The translations under genes and the position numbers were made by a program. Below the pieces are notes generated by a model that saw only the letters and a list, made by a program, of their open reading frames with translations, did not search any database and was not told where the DNA came from. This document shows, one piece after another, positions 36,648 through 44,846 of a stretch of DNA of 64,000 nt. How positions within the stretch are numbered: the first letter of the stretch is position 1; every line of letters starts with the position of its first letter. The stretch comes from Lachnospiraceae bacterium (GTDB lineage: Bacteria > Bacillota > Clostridia > Lachnospirales > Lachnospiraceae), in NCBI GenBank assembly GCA_024698485.1, contig JAILRC010000019.1, positions 1-64,000 of the forward strand, written 5' to 3'.

Positions 36648-37383
36648 ATTTGCCAAATACGGAAATCTCAAATTTCTGTCACATTTGGACGTAATGCGCT
36701 TCTTTCAGAAGGCCATCAGAAGAGCGGAGATAGATGTTAAATACTCAGAAGGCTATCATCCTCACCAGCTCATGTCTTTTGCGGCTCCTTTGGGAGTGGG
36801 ACAGACCAGTGAAGGTGAGTATTTTGACCTTGAACTGGAGTCAATGGGGACAACAGATGAGATACTTGAGAAACTGGATGCTCAGATGCCCGACGGATTT
36901 AAGATCCTTCATGTATCACTCCTTCCGCCCACACCGCCTCAGACAAGAAAAGAATCTTTGATGGCTTTGGTGAAAGCGTCGGATTATCTTGTACTTTATA
37001 AAGGGCTTAAGGAATTGCCCTTGACAAAAGAAGAATTTTTATGTAAATTTAGTGAGTTTGTAAAGGAATCGGAGATCCTTGCCATAAAGACCACAAAGGT
37101 GGGGGATACGGAGATCAACCTGGCACCTTTTATTTATGATGTTAAATATGATGTCCGACCTACGGAACTCACCGAAAACTATGACAATGGTCTTTGCATC
37201 TATGTTATGCTTTCTGCGGGCAATGAAAATCACATCCGCCCGGAACTTTTGATGAAGGCATTCCATGAATATCTCGGGATCGAATACGATCAATACGGCT
37301 ATCAGGTGCACAGACTTGAGGCATATGCAAAACCGGAAAATGAATTCATTCCCATTTTCAAACTTCACGAAAATGAGGTTTAA
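36631..37383 (+). CDS. DUF2344 protein (TIGR03936 family)
   Basis: 250-aa protein of the family found next to, or fused to, the TIGR03960 radical SAM protein. The N-terminal FAKYGNLKFLSHLDVMRFFQKAIRRAEI and the EGYHPHQLMSFAAPLGVG motif are diagnostic. Function is unknown. It starts within the last codons of the upstream gene (17-bp overlap) behind AAGGAAG and is followed by rng after 47 bp. Confidence 0.88.
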   Translation: MTVRIKFAKYGNLKFLSHLDVMRFFQKAIRRAEIDVKYSEGYHPHQLMSFAAPLGVGQTSEGEYFDLELESMGTTDEILEKLDAQMPDGFKILHVSLLPPTPPQTRKESLMALVKASDYLVLYKGLKELPLTKEEFLCKFSEFVKESEILAIKTTKVGDTEINLAPFIYDVKYDVRPTELTENYDNGLCIYVMLSAGNENHIRPELLMKAFHEYLGIEYDQYGYQVHRLEAYAKPENEFIPIFKLHENEV

Positions 37384-37430
37384 AAGACCGGATTTTTATT
37401 AATCTGTTTACTAAAGGATAGAATACCCCA

Positions 37431-38624
37431 ATGAACGAATTGGTTATAACAAATTATAACGGAAAACGGATCAGCGCCATCTATAATGAAGGCAGGATGA
37501 CCAATGTTTCCGTGATACCTCCCAAGACCGACTTTGAGATAGGAAACATCTATGTCGGCAGAGTTGATAATATCGTAAAAAACATTAATGCGGCTTTTGT
37601 TAACATTTCGGATACCTGTTCATGTTATCTTGACCTGAATTCCGACGAAAAGCCTCTCTTTGTAAAACGTCAGTCTGAGAAGAAAGTATGCATCGGAGAC
37701 GAGATCATCGTACAATTGGTAAAGGAGAGCATCAAGACCAAGGCGCCTGTTGTCACTACCAGTTTTTCTCTGGCGGGAAGGTTTGTGTCTCTGGTGAAGA
37801 ACGGATCCGGAGCACAGGTTTCGAAAAAAATCTCCAACAAGCAGACAAGACAGCATTTAAAGGATCTTCTTGCGGCTTTTTCGGCAGAGGATTACTGCAT
37901 AATCGCCAGAACGAATTCCGTGCATGCCAGCGATGAGCAGATCACACGCGAAGCAACACAATTGGTGGAAAAGTACAGGAATATATGCGAGCATTCCGTA
38001 CATGCTTCCAAGTACAGCGTTATTCACAAGGAATTACCTGCTTATCTCATTCAGTTAAGAGACACAAATTCCTTCCTGTATGACAGGATCGTAACGGACA
38101 TCCCTGAAGTATATGATGAGATAGATGAGTATTTAAAGCATTTTCCCACAGTGAATGACTTGGGCGAAGAAACGCAGGTGCTTTTCACCGACGATCCCAA
38201 CCGTCTGAATATCCTCTATAAGATCGATAAGAATATGGACGGAGCTTTAAGACGGATCCTCAATCTGAAATCCGGAGCGTCCATCATCATAGATCAGACC
38301 GAAGCCCTTACTGCCATCGATGTAAACACCAGTAAGGCCATCTCGGGTAAAAGAGCGACAGAACAGACCTTCTTTGAGATAAACTGCGAAGCGGCCAGAG
38401 AGATCGCCTATCAGTTAAAACTCAGGAACATTTCGGGTATCATCGTCATCGACTTCATCAATCAGCATGACGAAGGGCTCAGAACAAAGCTTCTTGAAAA
38501 TCTCAAGAATGAGTTCAGAAACGATTCCATACAGACGGAACTTGTGGACATCACAAAGCTGGGGTTGGTGGAAGTCACACGTAAAAAGGTTCATAAGTGC
38601 ATAGCTGAACAGCTTAAGATATGA
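37431..38624 (+). CDS. rng: ribonuclease G/E family, catalytic domain only
   Basis: 397-aa endoribonuclease of the RNase E/G group. The N-terminal S1 domain is at about residues 30-120 (EIGNIYVGRVDNIVKNINAAFVNI), and the catalytic aspartates are in LTAIDVNTSK and IIVIDFINQ. The protein ends at VTRKKVHKCIAEQLKI, just where the CPxCxG zinc-link of RNase E/G would begin; this part is absent, as is the small domain after it. ATG 37431 has little upstream pairing sequence. Genome order with L21 and L27 is typical. Confidence 0.88.
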   Translation: MNELVITNYNGKRISAIYNEGRMTNVSVIPPKTDFEIGNIYVGRVDNIVKNINAAFVNISDTCSCYLDLNSDEKPLFVKRQSEKKVCIGDEIIVQLVKESIKTKAPVVTTSFSLAGRFVSLVKNGSGAQVSKKISNKQTRQHLKDLLAAFSAEDYCIIARTNSVHASDEQITREATQLVEKYRNICEHSVHASKYSVIHKELPAYLIQLRDTNSFLYDRIVTDIPEVYDEIDEYLKHFPTVNDLGEETQVLFTDDPNRLNILYKIDKNMDGALRRILNLKSGASIIIDQTEALTAIDVNTSKAISGKRATEQTFFEINCEAAREIAYQLKLRNISGIIVIDFINQHDEGLRTKLLENLKNEFRNDSIQTELVDITKLGLVEVTRKKVHKCIAEQLKI

Positions 38625-38662
38625 TATGAACCCATAATTGTTGCTATTTTTTATAAAATTTG

Positions 38663-38692
38663 AAAAACCACTTGACACACAAGTGGTTTTTT
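38663..38692 (+). terminator. intrinsic terminator of rng, overlapping rplU promoter
   Basis: The stem AAAAACCACTTG (38663-38674) pairs with CAAGTGGTTTTT (38680-38691) and merges into a T run. The downstream promoter's -35 box lies within this hairpin. Confidence 0.85.
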
Positions 38693-38700
38693 GATATAAA
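38672..38700 (+). promoter_or_regulatory. promoter of rplU, -35 inside the rng terminator
   Basis: Consensus TTGACA (38672-38677), a 17-bp spacer and TATAAA (38695-38700). The hexamer covers the last bases of the terminator's left arm and its loop. Confidence 0.75.
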
Positions 38701-38706
38701 TATTCA

Positions 38707-38790
38707 GTATGCCGCACAACGAGGTAGAAGTCTGCCCGTTATTTAAGGACAGCACCACAGTTGGCGAGTAATGATAAATAGGAGGTGCCA
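38707..38790 (+). ncRNA. L21 leader-like autoregulatory element
   Basis: The ~85-nt leader before rplU contains GCCGCACAACGAGG (38711-38724) and the later GGACAGCACCACAG, sequence features that fit the known Firmicutes L21 leader, by which L21 is thought to control its own operon. It ends directly at the rplU Shine-Dalgarno site (AGGAGG). I judge this from memory of the family, not from a covariance search. Confidence 0.6.
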
Positions 38791-38792
38791 GT

Positions 38793-39101
38793 ATGTACGC
38801 TATTATTGCAACAGGTGGAAAGCAATACAAGGTAGCAGAAGGCGATATCATTAATGTTGAAAAGCTCGGCGTTGAAGCAGGAGCAAACTACACATTCGAT
38901 CAGGTTCTCGCAGTTAACGACGGAGCAATGAAGATCGGTAATCCCACTGTTTCCGGAGCTACTGTAACAGCATCAGTTGTTGGTGATGTTAAGGGTAACA
39001 AGGTTATTGTTTACAAGTACAAGAGAAAATCCGGCTATCACAAGAAGAACGGCCACAGACAGAATTATACCCGTATCAAGATTGAAAAGATCAACGCTTA
39101 A
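38793..39101 (+). CDS. rplU: 50S ribosomal protein L21
   Basis: 102-aa large-subunit protein with the typical start [20 protein letters not shown] and end [24 protein letters not shown]. It binds 23S rRNA together with L20. AGGAGG (38780-38785) precedes the ATG. First gene of the L21-Prp-L27 operon under the leader described at 38707-38790. Confidence 0.98.
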   Translation: MYAIIATGGKQYKVAEGDIINVEKLGVEAGANYTFDQVLAVNDGAMKIGNPTVSGATVTASVVGDVKGNKVIVYKYKRKSGYHKKNGHRQNYTRIKIEKINA

Positions 39102-39104
39102 TTT

Positions 39105-39422
39105 ATGATCAAGATCACACCAATCCATAATGAAAAAGACGAGGTTTGCGGCTTTCGAACAGAAGGTCACGCAGGATATGCACCCTACGGTCAGGACATT
39201 ATATGTGCTTCCGTGTCTGCACTTGCTACCAATACGGTAAATTCCGTTGAGGCTTTTACAAGCGACAAGTTTTCCTGTAAACAGGCCGCGGACGGTTTCC
39301 TTGAACTGATACTTGTAGATGGTGTCAGTGCCGAAAGCAGATTGCTTTTGGATTCCTTCTTTCTCGGAATAGAGGCGATCGTACAGGAGTACGGCAAAAA
39401 ATTCGTAAACTTACAGTCATGA
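39105..39422 (+). CDS. prp: ribosomal-processing cysteine protease Prp
   Basis: 105-aa protease that removes the N-terminal extension of ribosomal protein L27. Catalytic residues are visible as H22 (in EGHAGYA) and C34 (in DIICASVSAL), at the same numbering as in Staphylococcus. It lies between rplU and rpmA, the conserved place in Firmicutes, three bases after rplU. Its substrate, the next gene, carries the matching cleavage site. Confidence 0.95.
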   Translation: MIKITPIHNEKDEVCGFRTEGHAGYAPYGQDIICASVSALATNTVNSVEAFTSDKFSCKQAADGFLELILVDGVSAESRLLLDSFFLGIEAIVQEYGKKFVNLQS

Positions 39423-39468
39423 TGAGCGCAGCGAATTGTGACATACTATTGAACAGGAGGTAAGCACA

Positions 39469-39756
39469 ATGTTAAAGATGAACCTTCAATTGTTTGCTCA
39501 TAAAAAGGGCGTTGGTTCTACTAAGAACGGCAGAGACTCTGAGTCCAAGAGACTTGGTGCTAAGCGTGCCGACGGTCAGTTCGTATTGGCCGGAAACATC
39601 CTTTACAGACAGCGTGGAACTAAGATCCATCCCGGCGTTAATGTTGGACGCGGCGGCGATGATACCTTATTCGCACTTAAGGATGGCGTTTTAAGATTCG
39701 AAAGATTGGGAAGAGATAAGAAACAGGCTTCTGTTTATCCCGTTGAATCCAAGTAG
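39469..39756 (+). CDS. rpmA: 50S ribosomal protein L27 (with cleavable N-terminus)
   Basis: 95-aa protein with the Firmicutes-type pre-sequence MLKMNLQLF, cut after F9 so that the mature protein begins [15 protein letters not shown] and its tail reaches the peptidyl-transferase centre. This form needs Prp, encoded just upstream. ACAGGAGGT (39453-39461) precedes the ATG. The gene ends the L21-Prp-L27 operon. Confidence 0.98.
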   Translation: MLKMNLQLFAHKKGVGSTKNGRDSESKRLGAKRADGQFVLAGNILYRQRGTKIHPGVNVGRGGDDTLFALKDGVLRFERLGRDKKQASVYPVESK

Positions 39757-39768
39757 AAATGTAAGATT

Positions 39769-39803
39769 AAGCCCCGAGGGATAAAAGCTTCGGGGCTTTA
39801 ATT
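39769..39803 (+). terminator. intrinsic terminator of the L21 operon
   Basis: AAGCCCCGA (39769-39777) pairs with TCGGGGCTT (39790-39798). The T tract is short and mixed (TAATTG), so termination may be partial, letting some transcripts enter obgE. Confidence 0.75.
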
Positions 39804-39851
39804 GTTTAAACCTTTGTTTTAAAGGGAGACTTTCTTTGTGATACAAGATGA

Positions 39852-41153
<1,302 letters not shown>

Positions 41154-41163
41154 AGGAAATGAT

Positions 41164-41463
41164 ATGATCACAACAAAGCAAAGAGCATATTTACGCGGAC
41201 TGGCTCAGAATCTCGATCCTGTTTTCCAGATCGGCAAGAACAGCCTTACACCCGAATTTACCGAAGCCATCATCGAAAACCTTGAGAAGAACGAACTTAT
41301 CAAGATCTCGGTACTCAAGAATTGCGATGATGAACCCAAGGAACTGGCAGGGGTTCTTGCAGACAGAACTCATTCGGAAGTAGTTTCCGTTACGGGCCGT
41401 AAGATCGTGATATACAGACAGGCAAAAGACAAGGATAAGAGAAAGATCGAACTTCCGAGGTAA
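41164..41463 (+). CDS. yhbY: YhbY-family RNA-binding protein (CRM domain)
   Basis: 99-aa single CRM-domain protein that associates with pre-50S particles. Starts MITTKQRAYLRGLAQNLDPVFQIGKNSLTP and keeps the GxxG-like loop (here VGRKIV-type VTGRKIVIYR at the end). ATG 41164 is chosen behind AGAGGAAA (41152-41159); a start at 41137 would lie inside obgE and has no site. Confidence 0.94.
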   Translation: MITTKQRAYLRGLAQNLDPVFQIGKNSLTPEFTEAIIENLEKNELIKISVLKNCDDEPKELAGVLADRTHSEVVSVTGRKIVIYRQAKDKDKRKIELPR

Positions 41464-41466
41464 CTC

Positions 41467-42711
41467 ATGAAAACAGGCATCTTAGGTGGAACTTTCAATC
41501 CAATACACAACGCTCATTTGTCGCTGGGTAAGGCTGCAAAAGAACAGTTTTCTCTGGACAAACTGATCTTTATGCCGGCGGCGAGGCCTGCATACAAAGA
41601 TCCCAGACAATTGGTCTCTTTTGAAGACAGAATGGAAATGACCCGTCTGGCAGTCGAAGAGGTTCTGGGAGGAGAGAAAAACGGCTATTTTCTTTCAGAT
41701 CTTGAATTCAAGCGTCCCGGAAACACCTATACCTGCGATACCATGGCCTATATGACGGCAAAAGAGCCCGATACTGAGTTCTATTTCATAATAGGCGGCG
41801 ATTCTCTCATGTGGATCGATGAATGGAAAGATCCCGCAGACATTGTAAACAAATGTACATTGATCGTGGCTGAGCGCGGAGATACCCGAATGGATATCCT
41901 TAAGAAAAAAGCAGAGGAACTGAGACAGTCCATCAATGCAAGGATCGAATTCGTAAATTACGATCACAATTTCGTTTCTTCTTCGGACATCAGAAAGAAG
42001 ATACGTTTGGGAGAATTAAAAAATGTGGCATTGCCCTCATCGGTGATCGAATACATCGATAAAAAGGAACTTTACGGCTGCTGTAAGGACGGTTTTTACT
42101 TTAGTCCCGACGAGATACAAAGATTTACGCTGGAAATGCAGAAAACCTTAAGTCCCTTCAGATTCCAACATTCCCTCGGAGTTTCCTATATGTCCGCAAG
42201 CCTCGCAATGGTTTACGGAGTAGCTGTGGACAAGGCTACGGTTGCAGGTCTTTTACATGACTCCGCAAAAGAGATCGACGAAAATGAGCAGGAGAGGCTC
42301 TGTGACGAAAAAGGCATAGATCTCACACCTGTTGAACGGTCGGCAAAACAGCTGATCCATGCAAAGCTTGGCGCAGGTCTTGCTAAAGACAAATATGGTA
42401 TAAAGGATGAAGACATCTGCAATGCCATAAAGTTTCACACAGTAGGCCGTCCGGCAATGACAAGACTGGAGCAGATCGTTTTCTGCGCTGATTTTCTTGA
42501 ACCTCAGAGAGATTTTAAAGACAAGATGTCCATGCCCTTAAGAGAGCTTCGTTCCCTAGTCTTCAGAGACATAGACAAGACAACGGCACTCATCCTAAAG
42601 GAAACCATTGACTGGCTTAAAATCAAAGGCAGCGAGATAAATCCCGCCACATACGAAACATATGACTACTACAAGGTTTTCCTTGATAATACAGACGCAG
42701 TTAAAGACTGA
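41467..42711 (+). CDS. nadD: NadD-YqeK fusion: nicotinate-nucleotide adenylyltransferase plus HD hydrolase
   Basis: 414-aa two-domain protein. Residues 1-200 are NadD, making deamido-NAD from nicotinate mononucleotide and ATP: GGTFNPIHNAHL and SSSDIRKKIRLGE are its nucleotide motifs. Residues about 220-405 are a YqeK-type HD domain (diadenosine tetraphosphate hydrolase family): FQHSLGVSYMSASLA, GLLHDSAKEI and CADFLEPQRDF. In most Bacilli the two are separate adjacent genes. The HD motif is HDSAK. The gene starts three bases after yhbY. Confidence 0.93.
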   Translation: MKTGILGGTFNPIHNAHLSLGKAAKEQFSLDKLIFMPAARPAYKDPRQLVSFEDRMEMTRLAVEEVLGGEKNGYFLSDLEFKRPGNTYTCDTMAYMTAKEPDTEFYFIIGGDSLMWIDEWKDPADIVNKCTLIVAERGDTRMDILKKKAEELRQSINARIEFVNYDHNFVSSSDIRKKIRLGELKNVALPSSVIEYIDKKELYGCCKDGFYFSPDEIQRFTLEMQKTLSPFRFQHSLGVSYMSASLAMVYGVAVDKATVAGLLHDSAKEIDENEQERLCDEKGIDLTPVERSAKQLIHAKLGAGLAKDKYGIKDEDICNAIKFHTVGRPAMTRLEQIVFCADFLEPQRDFKDKMSMPLRELRSLVFRDIDKTTALILKETIDWLKIKGSEINPATYETYDYYKVFLDNTDAVKD

Positions 42712-42727
42712 CCGAAGGGAGAAACAA

Positions 42728-43072
42728 ATGACAGAAAAGAACCGTGAACTTTTAAACGCATTATTTAAGGCTCTTGACGATAAAAAGGGCGAAAACATCA
42801 AGATCATTGACATCAGCAAGATCTCCGTTATGACAGATTATTTCGTCATTACAAACGGAAACAGCCAGCCTCAGGTGGATGCACTGGTAGATGCAGCCGA
42901 GGAAGCACTTCTTACGGCAGGAGTAAAGGATGTTAAAGTCGAAGGCGGTCGCAACAATGGATGGACTCTGATCGATGCCGGAAATCTCATTATTCATATT
43001 TTTACAAAAGAAAACAGAGATTTCTACGATCTTGAAAGGATCTGGAGCGACGGAAAAACCGTTGAACTATAG
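42728..43072 (+). CDS. rsfS: ribosome silencing factor RsfS
   Basis: 114-aa protein that binds L14 on the 50S subunit and blocks subunit joining in poor growth conditions. VMTDYFVITNGNSQPQVDAL and the C-terminal DLERIWSDGKTVEL are typical. ATG 42728 is supported by GAAGGGAG (42715-42722); an in-frame start at 42662 falls inside nadD. Follows nadD-yqeK by 16 bp, the usual order. Confidence 0.96.
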   Translation: MTEKNRELLNALFKALDDKKGENIKIIDISKISVMTDYFVITNGNSQPQVDALVDAAEEALLTAGVKDVKVEGGRNNGWTLIDAGNLIIHIFTKENRDFYDLERIWSDGKTVEL

Positions 43073-43102
43073 GAAAATACCGGCAAAAGGCGAATTTACC
43101 GC

Positions 43103-43131
43103 TTGACAAAGTATCGGTCGAGCGGTATTAT
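43103..43131 (+). promoter_or_regulatory. promoter of the recombinase gene within an inverted repeat
   Basis: TTGACA (43103-43108), a 17-bp spacer and TATTAT (43126-43131). The promoter is framed by TACCGCT (43097-43103) and its inverted copy AGCGGTA (43121-43127). Confidence 0.75.
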
Positions 43132-43236
43132 TTTCTTAAGGCATTATTTCGCCAAACGCGAGTTTAACGAAATAAATACATCAAAAAGGAGGGTCAAACG
43201 GGTATTTTGTATTAAGACCCGGTGTAAATCCGTATT

Positions 43237-44292
43237 ATGAAGGAATTAAATTATCATGAGGAACAAAAAATAAATAACGTAAACAAACTAAGAGAAATCG
43301 AAAATAATCTGCCTGCATTCGTTAAAACATTTTTCAGAGGCATTGAACCCGTCACACAATCAAGGACTCGTATCGCCTATGCCGAAGATCTGAAAGTTTT
43401 TTTTGATTTTCTTAAGGAAAACAATCCGGAGTTCAGAGGAAAAAACATGGCCGATATGAAGGATCCCACCATCCTTGAGCGATTTACCGCCGAAGACATC
43501 GAAGAATTCCTCGACTACCTTAAATTATACGAGAATCCCGAGGGAAAACGTCTTACAAATTCCGAAGCCGGGATAAAACGTAAAATATCCGCTCTGAGAG
43601 CCATGTATAACTATTATCATACCAGAAAAGTTATCAATGAGAATCCCACGCTACAGGTGCGGGTTCCGAAGATACACGAGAAAAACATCATCAGAATGGA
43701 ACCAAATGAAGTGGTTGAATTTCTGGATACTGTGGAATCGGGAAAAAATCTTTCAAAGAAATCTTTGGCGTTTCACGAAAAAAACAAGACCAGGGATCTT
43801 GCCATAACCACTCTTTTGCTCGGTACCGGCATCCGTGTGTCTGAATGCGTGGGTCTGGACCTTAAGGATCTGGACATGGAAAATGACCGCATAAACATCA
43901 TAAGAAAAGGCGGTAACGAATCTTTTGTTTATTTTGGTGATGAAGTTCATGATGCTTTGGCAGATTATCTTGAGGAAAGAAAAAAGATCATTCCCGAGTC
44001 AGGCAGCGAAAACGCATTGTTCCTGTCGTCACACAGAAAAAGAATGTGCGTGAGAAATGTCGAAGTCATGGTGAAAAAATACGCACAGCTCTCCGTATCT
44101 TCAAAGAAAATTACGCCCCATAAGCTTAGGAGTACATACGGCACGCGGTTGTACACGGAAACAGGCGACATTTATCTTGTGGCAGAAGTTTTGGGCCATA
44201 AAGATGTAAACACCACAAAGCGTCATTATGCCGCAATTGACGAAGAAAGACGCCGTTCCGCAAAAGATGCGGTAAAACTTCGTGAGATATAA
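43237..44292 (+). CDS. XerC/XerD-type tyrosine recombinase
   Basis: 351-aa site-specific recombinase. A SAM-like core-binding domain occupies about residues 20-150. The catalytic domain has all six active residues: R200 (TGIRVSE), K224 (RKGGNE), H295 and R298 (HKLR), H321 (GHKD) and nucleophile Y331 (RHYAAI). It is longer than XerC/D (about 300 aa) by an N-terminal extension. No phage genes lie nearby, so a housekeeping (dimer resolution) or regulatory role is more likely than integration. A TAA at 43225 blocks any longer reading frame. No strong ribosome site is placed at the ATG. Confidence 0.88.
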   Translation: MKELNYHEEQKINNVNKLREIENNLPAFVKTFFRGIEPVTQSRTRIAYAEDLKVFFDFLKENNPEFRGKNMADMKDPTILERFTAEDIEEFLDYLKLYENPEGKRLTNSEAGIKRKISALRAMYNYYHTRKVINENPTLQVRVPKIHEKNIIRMEPNEVVEFLDTVESGKNLSKKSLAFHEKNKTRDLAITTLLLGTGIRVSECVGLDLKDLDMENDRINIIRKGGNESFVYFGDEVHDALADYLEERKKIIPESGSENALFLSSHRKRMCVRNVEVMVKKYAQLSVSSKKITPHKLRSTYGTRLYTETGDIYLVAEVLGHKDVNTTKRHYAAIDEERRRSAKDAVKLREI

Positions 44293-44294
44293 AA

Positions 44295-44339
44295 AAACAA
44301 TGTCCCGAAAGGAAATGATCCTTCCGGGACATTGTTTTT
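44295..44339. terminator. bidirectional terminator between recombinase and blaI-like gene
   Basis: AAACAATGTCCCG pairs with CGGGACATTGTTT, with a further inner pairing AAGGA/TCCTT around ATGA. It is flanked by A and T runs, so it works on both strands. Confidence 0.93.
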
Positions 44340-44715
44340 ATATCTTGAAGCGTTTCTGCTCGCCGAGAACACTTTCGAGATCCACGATCTCGGCAGGTGT
44401 AAGTGTTACGTGCCTAAGATATTGATTGAAAAAATTACTGATCTCCCCGGCAAAAACTTTGTTCAATAAAGCTTTTGTTTCAATCTCCTGAACCTTTTCT
44501 TTGGAGATTAATGCCCGGCATATGAATCCGGGATCTTCTCGACTGACAGCCCCTTTGTCAATCAATCTGTTGATAACGGTATAGGTGGTGTTTTTCTCCC
44601 AGCCTATGTAATTTTTAATGATGTTAGAAATATCTTTGGCTGCTATCTGATCGTTAGCCCACAGCAGCTCCATTACATTTAATTCACCCTCATGTAATCG
44701 TATTTCCTCTCCCAT
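44338..44715 (-). CDS. BlaI/MecI-family transcriptional repressor
   Basis: 125-aa winged-helix repressor: ELNVMELLWANDQIAAKDISNII is the first helices, and NTTYTVINRLIDKGAVSRED the recognition helix and wing. BlaI relatives repress beta-lactamase or penicillin-binding protein genes and are cleaved by a BlaR1 sensor protease. Neither a BlaR1/M56 gene nor a beta-lactamase gene is adjacent, so target and inducer are open. GGACGGAG lies 9-15 bp before the ATG. It may control itself through a palindrome in its upstream region. Confidence 0.88.
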   Translation of the reverse strand: MGEEIRLHEGELNVMELLWANDQIAAKDISNIIKNYIGWEKNTTYTVINRLIDKGAVSREDPGFICRALISKEKVQEIETKALLNKVFAGEISNFFNQYLRHVTLTPAEIVDLESVLGEQKRFKI

Positions 44716-44747
44716 TTTTAAAACTCCGTCCTTCCGGCCCTAAATAT

Positions 44748-44759
44748 CTACTGCGGTAG
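44748..44759. promoter_or_regulatory. possible operator palindrome before the blaI-like gene
   Basis: CTACTGCGGTAG is an inverted repeat (CTAC - 4 bp - GTAG), resembling the TAC-N-GTA core of BlaI/MecI operators. It lies between the predicted promoter and the start codon. Confidence 0.4.
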
Positions 44760-44813
44760 TCAGTATACAGAAACCATTTTCTGCATGCCCCCATCTGCCG
44801 AGTAGCAGAAATA

Positions 44814-44843
44814 ATTCTACCACCATAGAAATTGGTTTGTCAA
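44814..44843 (-). promoter_or_regulatory. predicted promoter of the blaI-like gene
   Basis: On the minus strand, consensus TTGACA (44843-44838), an 18-bp spacer and TAGAAT (44819-44814). Confidence 0.65.
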
Positions 44844-44846
44844 GGC

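Noticed and set aside
43221..43231. GGTGTAAATCC resembles part of the cobalamin riboswitch core
   Set aside because: The B12 box and other helices are missing, the distance to the start is wrong and the gene is a recombinase.
43237..44292. Integrase of a genomic island
   Set aside because: No tRNA, direct repeats or phage genes nearby; both sides are core genes, and rsfS-recombinase order looks ancestral.
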